Source of the DNA: Candidatus Mediterraneibacter colneyensis
GTDB taxonomy: Bacteria > Bacillota > Clostridia > Lachnospirales > Lachnospiraceae
DNA: 7,903 nucleotides
Direction of reading: 5' to 3'
Assembly (NCBI GenBank): GCA_019114745.1
Contig: DXEY01000124.1
Coordinates: forward strand, 1-7,903
The position numbers and the translations under genes were made by a program. Positions 1 to 4,866 of this stretch are shown piece by piece. How positions within the stretch are numbered: position 1 is the first letter of the stretch; each line of letters begins with the position of its first letter. The notes beneath the pieces are model-generated. The model had not been told where the DNA came from. It saw only the letters and a list, made by a program, of their open reading frames with translations, and made no database searches.

Positions 1-958
1 GTTTGATTTTAACAAACCAAATATTGAAATTACGGATGTTTCAGATGATAAGAAGTATGGAAGATTTGTCGTGGAGCCGCTGGAGAGAGGCTACGGAACG
101 ACACTTGGAAACTCCCTGAGAAGAATTATGCTTTCTTCTCTTCCGGGAGCTGCCATCAGTTCCGTAAAGATTGACGGCGTACTTCATGAGTTCAGTTCCA
201 TTCCGGGTGTAAAGGAAGATGTGACAGAGATCATCATGAATCTGAAATCTCTGGCGATCAAGAACACGTCCGAATCAGATGAGGTGAAGACTGCGTATAT
301 CGAGTTTGAAGGTGAAGGCGTTGTTACAGGCGCTGATATCCAGGCAGATTCTGATATTGAGATCGTCAACCCGGATCAGGTCATCGCTACATTGAGCGGC
401 GGAAAAGACTGCAAGCTGTATATGGAACTTACCATTACAAAAGGCAGAGGCTATGTGAGCGCTGATAAGAATAAGACAGAGGACATGCCGATCGGCGTGA
501 TCCCGATCGATTCTATCTATACGCCGGTAGACCGCGTGAACCTCACTGTAGAGAATACCCGTGTGGGACAGATTACAGATTACGACAAGCTGACGCTTGA
601 TGTCTGGACAAAAGGGACGATGCTCCCCGACGAGGCGGTCAGCCTGGCTGCGAAAGTCCTCAGCGAGCACCTGAAGCTCTTTGTAGATCTGTCTGAAGTC
701 GCACAGGCGGCAGAAGTGATGATCGAGAAAGAGGACGACGAGAAAGAGAAAGTCCTTGAGATGAGTATCGATGAGCTGGAGCTTTCCGTGCGTTCTTACA
801 ATTGTCTGAAGAGAGCCGGAATCAATACAGTCGAAGAGCTGACAAACAAGACACCTGAGGATATGATGAAAGTCCGCAACCTCGGACGGAAATCCCTTGA
901 GGAAGTGCTTGCGAAGCTCAAAGAGCTCAATCTGGAGCTGAACCAGGGCGACGAATAA
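1..958 (+). CDS. rpoA: DNA-directed RNA polymerase subunit alpha (5' end clipped by window)
   Basis: Encodes the alpha subunit, whose dimer nucleates RNA polymerase assembly and whose C-terminal domain contacts UP elements and activators. The frame is open from base 2 (FDFNKPNIEITDV), and base 1 is G, so the window probably lacks only the AT of the ATG; the internal GTG at 71 is not the start. With that Met the protein would be 319 residues, normal for Firmicutes. The N-terminal assembly domain shows GYGTTLGNSLRR near residues 31-42, the DxxPIGVIPIDSIYTPV segment and the YDKLTLDVWT strand. The C-terminal domain from about residue 255 carries the helix-hairpin-helix region SVRSYNCLKRAGINTVEEL and RNLGRKSLEEV. 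An acidic linker (EKEDDEKEKV) joins the domains. rplQ follows, as in the standard alpha operon. Nothing is truncated apart from the window edge. Identity is certain. Confidence 0.99.
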   Translation, partial: FDFNKPNIEITDVSDDKKYGRFVVEPLERGYGTTLGNSLRRIMLSSLPGAAISSVKIDGVLHEFSSIPGVKEDVTEIIMNLKSLAIKNTSESDEVKTAYIEFEGEGVVTGADIQADSDIEIVNPDQVIATLSGGKDCKLYMELTITKGRGYVSADKNKTEDMPIGVIPIDSIYTPVDRVNLTVENTRVGQITDYDKLTLDVWTKGTMLPDEAVSLAAKVLSEHLKLFVDLSEVAQAAEVMIEKEDDEKEKVLEMSIDELELSVRSYNCLKRAGINTVEELTNKTPEDMMKVRNLGRKSLEEVLAKLKELNLELNQGDE

Positions 959-1122
959 GCAGACGTCCTGTATGAAACCGCATAATAAATCTCTTCCGGT
1001 AAGCCCGAAGCGCACGGAAGAGGCATTTGATTAATAAGCCCGAAGATGCATAACCAAGTGTGAAATTCCGGTCAGACATGATTCGCCGTGTCTGAACGGA
1101 AGAATTTAGGAGGATAATAGAA
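959..1122 (+). promoter_or_regulatory. Structured leader between rpoA and rplQ with two related hairpins
   Basis: This 164-base gap has no coding potential but clear structure. Hairpin 1 pairs CTCTTCCG (991-998) with CGGAAGAG (1015-1022), a perfect 8-bp stem. Hairpin 2 pairs TTCCG (1066-1070) with CGGAA (1097-1101), then after one G-A mismatch continues TCAGACA (1072-1078) with TGTCTGA (1089-1095). It ends six bases before the rplQ Shine-Dalgarno. Both hairpins share the elements TTCCGGT and ACGGAAGA. TAAGCCCGAAG occurs twice (1000-1010, 1035-1045), and each copy could pair with CTTCCGG at 993-999, giving alternatives to hairpin 1. No U-tract follows either hairpin, so they are not ordinary terminators. 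A role in translation control or processing of rplQ is inference. Confidence 0.5.
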
Positions 1123-1659
1123 ATGGCAAAGTATAGAAAACTCGGCAGGACATCCAGCCAGAGAAAAGCATTGATCAGAAACCAGGTAACGGCTCTTCTC
1201 AATAATGGAAAAATCGTTACAACAGAGGCGAAAGCGAAAGAGATCCGCAAAGTTGCTGAGAAACTTATCGCAATGGCTGTAAGAGAAAAAGATAACTACG
1301 AAGAAGTGACTGTAACTGCTAAAGTTGCCCGCAAGGACAAAGACGGCAAGAGAGTCAAAGAAGTTGTAGATGGAAAGAAAGTAACTGTTTATGATACGAC
1401 AGAGAAAAAGATCAAAAAAGATCAGCCGAGCCGTCTCCACGCAAGACGTGAGATGATGAAGGTTCTCTGCCCGGTTACTGAAGTACCGGCAAAGGCTGCC
1501 GGAAAGAAAGCCGGAACAAAGAAAGTTGACGTAGTAGAGAAGCTCTTTACAGAGATCGCACCGAAGTATGCTGACCGCAACGGCGGATACACAAGAATCG
1601 TGAAGATCGGACAGCGTAAAGGCGACGCTGCTATGGAAGTTCTGATCGAACTCGTATAA
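1123..1659 (+). CDS. rplQ: 50S ribosomal protein bL17, long form with insertion
   Basis: Component of the large ribosomal subunit near the exit tunnel. The start is fixed by AGGAGG at 1108-1113, nine bases before the ATG, and by the family N-terminus MAKYRKLGRTSSQRKALIRN. The C-terminus has the diagnostic NGGYTRIVKIGQRKGDAAMEVLIELV region split across residues 153-178. The protein is 178 residues against about 120 in Bacillus subtilis. The extra length is mainly a lysine-rich, beta-prone insertion at about residues 57-104, placed before the conserved LHARRE motif (105-110), plus a basic Ala/Gly/Lys stretch at 122-134 (VPAKAAGKKAGTK). Both flanks of the insertion align normally, so it looks like a real lineage form, not a frameshift. 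It is the second gene of the rpoA-rplQ pair and the last ribosomal gene in the window. Confidence 0.97.
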   Translation: MAKYRKLGRTSSQRKALIRNQVTALLNNGKIVTTEAKAKEIRKVAEKLIAMAVREKDNYEEVTVTAKVARKDKDGKRVKEVVDGKKVTVYDTTEKKIKKDQPSRLHARREMMKVLCPVTEVPAKAAGKKAGTKKVDVVEKLFTEIAPKYADRNGGYTRIVKIGQRKGDAAMEVLIELV

Positions 1660-1682
1660 TTAAATAAATAATTAGATCAATC

Positions 1683-1700
1683 ATTTACCGCCGGGTAAAT
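1683..1700 (+). other. Short hairpin between rplQ and the terminator
   Basis: ATTTACC (1683-1689) pairs perfectly with GGTAAAT (1694-1700) around the tetraloop GCCG. It lies 23 bases after the rplQ stop and two bases before the following terminator stem. The loop GCCG is complementary to CGGC at 1721-1724 at the edge of the next hairpin's loop, so a kissing contact is possible but unproven. An Rfam family called the L17 downstream element has been described after rplQ in some Firmicutes; I cannot tell whether this matches it. Confidence 0.5.
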
Positions 1701-1702
1701 AT

Positions 1703-1760
1703 AAAGCGTTGAATCTGTATCGGCAGGCCATAGGAGATACAGATTTGGCGCTTTTCTTTT
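1703..1760 (+). terminator. Intrinsic terminator or attenuator between rplQ and sugE
   Basis: A continuous 19-bp stem pairs 1703-1721 (AAAGCGTTGAATCTGTATC) with 1736-1754 (GATACAGATTTGGCGCTTT), with three G-T wobbles in the middle and a 14-base loop. The 3' side runs into TTTTCTTTT (1752-1760), the expected U-tract. It most simply ends the ribosomal transcript. Because sugE begins only 32 bases later, with no room for a promoter between, it also sits where an attenuator for sugE would be. Confidence 0.85.
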
Positions 1761-1792
1761 GCATGGAAATGAGAAAGAGAGGATTACATATT

Positions 1793-2113
1793 ATGGAATG
1801 GGTATATTTGGCAGTGGCAGGAGGACTGGAGGTATTCTGGTCTACATGTATGAAATTTTCTAACGGTTTTACAGAGCTGAAGTTTACGATCCTGACGATC
1901 GTGGGAATGATCTTCAGTTTCCTGTTTCTCTCTCAGGCGACCAAAACGCTCCCGCTGGGAACAGCCTATGCGGTTTGGACCGGGATTGGGGCGCTCGGAG
2001 CGGTGATCGTCGGCATTGTGATCTTCAAAGAGCCGGTCACTGCGGCGAGGATTTTCTTTGTATCGCTGCTGCTTATCGGTATCATCGGACTGAAAGCAAC
2101 TTCAGGACATTAG
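1793..2113 (+). CDS. sugE: SMR-family guanidinium exporter Gdx (SugE)
   Basis: Small multidrug resistance protein of the guanidinium-exporter subtype, an inner-membrane dual-topology dimer that swaps guanidinium for protons. The 106-residue product has four hydrophobic helices. Residues matching the binding site known for clostridial Gdx are all present: central Glu13 in AGGLEVFW, Trp16, Ser42, Tyr59 and Trp62 in GTAYAVWTGIGALGAV (56-71). The KFSNGF (21-26) and GIIGLKAT (96-103) segments are also typical. The chosen ATG matches the family N-terminus (MEWVYLAVAGG) and has AGAGG at 1778-1782, ten bases upstream. Upstream in-frame ATGs at 1763 and 1769 precede that site, and longer readings would run back into the terminator. 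No guanidine-I, -II or -III riboswitch consensus is recognisable upstream, which is notable for this gene family. No terminator is evident after it. Confidence 0.95.
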   Translation: MEWVYLAVAGGLEVFWSTCMKFSNGFTELKFTILTIVGMIFSFLFLSQATKTLPLGTAYAVWTGIGALGAVIVGIVIFKEPVTAARIFFVSLLLIGIIGLKATSGH

Positions 2114-2136
2114 AAAAATTAGTCAGATTGTGGGAA

Positions 2137-2249
2137 TCCTGCTTAATGTGTTGACAGATACCTCGGGGGGGTATACTGCTATATGAAATACTGTGCTCTG
2201 AGTAAAGAGTTGTGTTTTATAAGGGGTTCAGCATAATAATTAAGCAGGA
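2137..2249. repeat. 11-bp perfect inverted repeat bracketing a promoter
   Basis: TCCTGCTTAAT (2137-2147) is the exact reverse complement of ATTAAGCAGGA (2239-2249), with 91 bases between. The left arm lies just upstream of the TTGACA -35 box. The right arm overlaps the AGGAGG Shine-Dalgarno (2246-2251) of the surface-protein gene. GGAA flanks both outer ends (2133-2136, 2250-2253), so a tiny MITE-like insertion with a 4-bp duplication is an alternative reading, though the 113-bp body shows nothing else element-like. Confidence 0.6.
2151..2177 (+). promoter_or_regulatory. Promoter with G-rich CsoR-like dyad in the spacer
   Basis: A perfect -35 box TTGACA (2151-2156) is followed by TATACT (2172-2177), five of six matches to the -10 consensus. 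The spacer is 15 bases, short of the usual 17. It contains seven consecutive G (2165-2171). The imperfect dyad ATACC (2158-2162) / GGTAT (2170-2174) around that tract resembles operators of CsoR-family repressors, which have G/C runs flanked by TAC and GTA. It is the only good promoter before the gene starting at 2263. The regulator assignment is inference. Confidence 0.6.
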
Positions 2250-2262
2250 GGAATTAAAAGTC

Positions 2263-3879
2263 ATGAAAAGGAAATTTTTGGCTGCCGTTATGAGCGCTGC
2301 TATGGTTGCAGGCGCTACGCCGGTTCTGGCACTGGCGGCACCGGCTGCGGATGATGTGGTAGAGACGCAGGATGTTTCTACGACAGAGACGCCGGAAGCA
2401 GACGCAGCAGAAAAAGCTGTGGCAGAGAGCCAGACGCCGGCAGTAATGACCGAGCCGGCAGGAGACGCTGATGTGGATGTACAGGCTGATGAGATTAACA
2501 CTCAGGAGGATCTTGAAGCAGCACTTGTAGAAGGAGCTGATATCAATCTGTCAGGTAAGACGATTGAATTAACTCGTCCGCTCACGATCAGCGCAAACAA
2601 GGTAACGATCACAGGAGGCGTGCTTAAAGGAACATCAAGCGTCAGCGGTAATCTGGTAACGCTGACAGCGGATCAGGTGACGATGAACGACGTATCGATC
2701 GTAACAGCAGGAACTAATAAAACTGCTCTCCACGCGTATGGGACAACCCTGACAGCTGCAGATCTTTCGATCGATCACAGCAGTGCGGCAGGCGGAGCGC
2801 CGATCATCATTAACCATGGTGCTGAGGCATATTTCTCTGGAAGCGTTTATCTGACTCTGGGAGATAAATCCTGGTATGGAGTCAACGTGGACAAGTCATT
2901 TGCTGATTTTACAGGAGCAGACCTTACTGTAGCCGGTGCGACAGGAACACAGTCGGCTGTCTGCATGGAAAATGAAGGTGTGACAGAAGGAGTAAACCTC
3001 ACATCGGTAGTTACGAACGATCATGAAGGTGTAATGCACCAGCAGTACGCTCTGGTACAGGCGTCTAACCTCGCAGAATTTATTACAGCGAAAACAAATG
3101 AAGGTGCAGACATTACGCAGATATACCTTGTGGGAGATGTGAACCTGAGTTCACCGCTTGTACTGGCTGAGTCGTTGATCCTTACTTCTGACGGCAGCGC
3201 AGTGATTACAATCCCGGGAGATGAAAAGGAAAACGCGGTAACAGTGACGTCTAATGACGTTACGATCAGCAATGTTACGATCAGAACGACAGGATCAAAT
3301 AAATCTGCTCTCCACGTATATGATTCGGATCGCGTGATAATCGAAAATGTAACTCTGGATAACAGAGAGACAGCAGGCGGGGCAGGAATGATCGTAAACG
3401 GAAGCAACGTAACTGTAAGGGGCGGTCTTGAGATCCTTCTTGGCGCACAATCATGGGGCGGTATCAATGTGGATACCACGATTGGGAATGCCAGTGTAAC
3501 TTTTGCCGACGGTTCTAAGGTGACAATGCCGGGCAGCGATAAGGATGCGATCTACATAGATCCTGAAGATGATGCGGCAAAGATGGAGATCACAGGTGCA
3601 GAGAATGCAGGCCTTGTGACAGATGCTGACGGAAATTACATCATTGCTCCGGCGGAGACGACAGATCCGAAGCCTGGTGATGGCGATGAAGAGAAACCTG
3701 GTGATGAGACAAAACCGGCAGACGACAAGAAAACAGATGACAACAAGGATACTAGGAAGACAAAAGCTCCTCAGACAGGAGACAACAGCAACGGTCTTTA
3801 CGCAGCAGCAGCGGCACTGATCGGATCAGGCGTTGCAGCAGGCATAGTTCTGAAGAAAAGAAATGAAGTGACAAAATAG
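2263..3879 (+). CDS. Secreted, sortase-anchored protein with two beta-helix-like halves
   Basis: Predicted wall-anchored surface protein of 538 residues; specific function not recognised. The start is set by AGGAGG at 2246-2251, 11 bases before an ATG that opens a typical signal peptide (MKRKF, hydrophobic core, cleavage probably after ALA at residues 23-25). Residues about 26-77 are an acidic, Thr/Ala-rich low-complexity segment. Residues 78-265 and 268-463 are two homologous halves of short Val/Ile/Thr-rich strands typical of right-handed beta-helices. Paired motifs are spaced about 194 residues: NKTALHAY (152-159) with NKSALHVY (346-353), and SWYGVNVD (203-210) with SWGGINVD (397-404). A Pro/Asp/Lys linker (464-501) leads to APQTGD (502-507), a clostridial-type sortase motif, a hydrophobic helix (511-530) and a KKR tail. 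Binding, adhesion or polysaccharide contact are possible; no catalytic residues are assigned. It has its own promoter and terminator, so it is probably monocistronic. Confidence 0.88.
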   Translation: MKRKFLAAVMSAAMVAGATPVLALAAPAADDVVETQDVSTTETPEADAAEKAVAESQTPAVMTEPAGDADVDVQADEINTQEDLEAALVEGADINLSGKTIELTRPLTISANKVTITGGVLKGTSSVSGNLVTLTADQVTMNDVSIVTAGTNKTALHAYGTTLTAADLSIDHSSAAGGAPIIINHGAEAYFSGSVYLTLGDKSWYGVNVDKSFADFTGADLTVAGATGTQSAVCMENEGVTEGVNLTSVVTNDHEGVMHQQYALVQASNLAEFITAKTNEGADITQIYLVGDVNLSSPLVLAESLILTSDGSAVITIPGDEKENAVTVTSNDVTISNVTIRTTGSNKSALHVYDSDRVIIENVTLDNRETAGGAGMIVNGSNVTVRGGLEILLGAQSWGGINVDTTIGNASVTFADGSKVTMPGSDKDAIYIDPEDDAAKMEITGAENAGLVTDADGNYIIAPAETTDPKPGDGDEEKPGDETKPADDKKTDDNKDTRKTKAPQTGDNSNGLYAAAAALIGSGVAAGIVLKKRNEVTK

Positions 3880-3894
3880 TCAATAGAAATGCAG

Positions 3895-3928
3895 AGGGAT
3901 GCAGCACGAAAGTGTGGCATCCCTTTTG
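3895..3928 (+). terminator. Intrinsic terminator after the surface-protein gene
   Basis: AGGGATGC (3895-3902) pairs with GCATCCCT (3917-3924). After an A-G mismatch, GCAC (3904-3907) pairs with GTGT (3912-3915) under a GAAA tetraloop. TTTT (3924-3927) follows, a short U-tract. It begins 15 bases after the stop codon. Confidence 0.8.
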
Positions 3929-3940
3929 GCATCTAAAGGC

Positions 3941-3969
3941 TTTTTAAAAAGAGTTTTATGCGGTATAAT
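3941..3969 (+). promoter_or_regulatory. Promoter of the phosphotransferase gene
   Basis: TATAAT at 3964-3969 is a perfect -10 box. With a 17-base spacer the -35 position (3941-3946, TTTTTA) is weak. It falls in the 12-bp palindrome CTTTTTAAAAAG (3940-3951). The site lies just after the preceding terminator and about 44 bases before the gene start, as expected for an independent transcript. Confidence 0.6.
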
Positions 3970-4012
3970 TAACCTGTCAGATTTTACTACTCAGCAAAGG
4001 GGGCAAAGGTCT

Positions 4013-4768
4013 ATGAAGCTGGAAGAAAAAAATATTATCGTAACGCGTCCGTATAAAACTGTCTACAGATGCGGGGACAGTGTTTTAAAGGTTTTTGACA
4101 AGACGCATCCCAAGTCAGATGTGTTTAATGAGGCGCTGATCACTGCGAGGATCGAGGAGACGGGACTGGAGATCGCCGGAGTAAAGAGCGTAACACAGAT
4201 TGACGGAAAATGGTCGATTGAAGTCGAATATAAGGAGGGGATGACCTTAGAAGAGCTGATGAGATCGGACCCGGATAACCTGGAGCGGCATATGGAAGAT
4301 TTCGTAAATCTGCAGATCAGGATTCATAAAAAGACATCGCCGCTTCTCAAAAGGATGAAGGACAAGTTCTGCGAACAGATTGACGGTCTGAAAGTCCTCG
4401 ATGCAACGACCAGGTACGAACTCCGTACAAGGCTTGAGAGTATGCCGAAGCACACGAAGGTATGTCACGGCGACTTTAATCCCGGCAATGTGATCGTAGG
4501 AAAGGACGGCGGGATGACAGTGGTCGACTGGTCTCACGCCACACAGGGGAATGCCAGCGCGGACGCTGCTATGAGCTATCTTTTATTCGCCCTGCAGGAT
4601 CAGGAAATGGCAGATCTGTATCTCAGGCTGTTCTGCCAGAAGAGCGATACCGCGAGGCAGTATGTACAGCAGTGGCTTCCGATCGTGGCGGCTGCGCAGC
4701 TTGCAAAAGATAACAAGCTGGAAAAGGATTTTCTGATGAAGTGGATCGATGTCATTGATTATCAGTAG
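4013..4768 (+). CDS. APH/choline-kinase-fold phosphotransferase, substrate unknown
   Basis: Predicted cytoplasmic small-molecule kinase of 251 residues. The N-lobe has a strand-rich segment with the likely ATP-binding lysine in VLKVF (Lys26) and an EVEY hinge-like strand. The C-lobe shows the Brenner catalytic loop CHGDFNPGN, with His152, Asp154 and Asn159, and the metal-binding aspartate in VVDWSHATQGN (Asp172), followed by an ADAAMSYLLF helix (about 184-193). The order and spacing match the APH superfamily, and the short length matches compact clostridial members. The start is chosen because AGGGGG (3998-4003) lies nine bases upstream; the longer in-frame reading from 3899 would begin inside the preceding terminator. 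It is flanked by its own promoter and a bidirectional terminator, so genomic context gives no clue to substrate. Antibiotic resistance should not be assumed; sugar, amino-alcohol or nucleoside substrates are equally possible. Confidence 0.85.
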   Translation: MKLEEKNIIVTRPYKTVYRCGDSVLKVFDKTHPKSDVFNEALITARIEETGLEIAGVKSVTQIDGKWSIEVEYKEGMTLEELMRSDPDNLERHMEDFVNLQIRIHKKTSPLLKRMKDKFCEQIDGLKVLDATTRYELRTRLESMPKHTKVCHGDFNPGNVIVGKDGGMTVVDWSHATQGNASADAAMSYLLFALQDQEMADLYLRLFCQKSDTARQYVQQWLPIVAAAQLAKDNKLEKDFLMKWIDVIDYQ

Positions 4769-4785
4769 ATGAAGATTTATAGTTG

Positions 4786-4836
4786 AAAAAATAACGGACA
4801 TGGAAGTTTGATCAAATTCCATGTCCGTTGTTTTTT
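4786..4836. terminator. Bidirectional terminator between convergent genes
   Basis: AACGGACATGGAA (4793-4805) pairs perfectly with TTCCATGTCCGTT (4817-4829), a 13-bp stem, with an inner TTT/AAA extension around GATC. Six T (4831-4836) follow on the plus strand and six A (4786-4791) precede it, giving a U-tract in either direction. It separates the plus-strand phosphotransferase gene (stop 4768) from the minus-strand hydrolase gene (stop 4867-4869). Confidence 0.93.
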
Positions 4837-4866
4837 CTCATTATATTCCGGAAAATCTAAACAGAT

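Noticed and set aside
275..1015. Long open frame on the minus strand opposite rpoA.
   Set aside because: It lies antisense to an unmistakable rpoA, has no recognisable domain and reflects codon bias of the real gene.
1632..1660. TATAAT at 1655-1660 as a sugE promoter.
   Set aside because: It overlaps the rplQ stop codon, and the -35 position (TATGGA) does not resemble the consensus. Kept only as a possibility in the sugE finding.
1683..1760. Guanidine-II riboswitch upstream of sugE.
   Set aside because: Two hairpins are present but neither loop has the required ACGR sequence.
1709..1792. Longer N-terminus for SugE from TTG at 1709.
   Set aside because: It would be encoded inside the terminator stem and precede the Shine-Dalgarno; the family starts at the ATG at 1793.
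2137..2253. Mobile miniature element bounded by the 11-bp inverted repeat and GGAA.
   Set aside because: A four-base flank match is weak, and the interior contains a working-looking promoter with no other element features.
3021..3479. Minus-strand open frame opposite the surface protein.
   Set aside because: Shadow of Thr/Val/Asn-rich beta-helix codons, with no family resemblance.
3899..4012. Longer N-terminus for the phosphotransferase from ATG at 3899.
   Set aside because: It begins inside the terminator and runs through the TATAAT promoter; the ATG at 4013 has a good Shine-Dalgarno.
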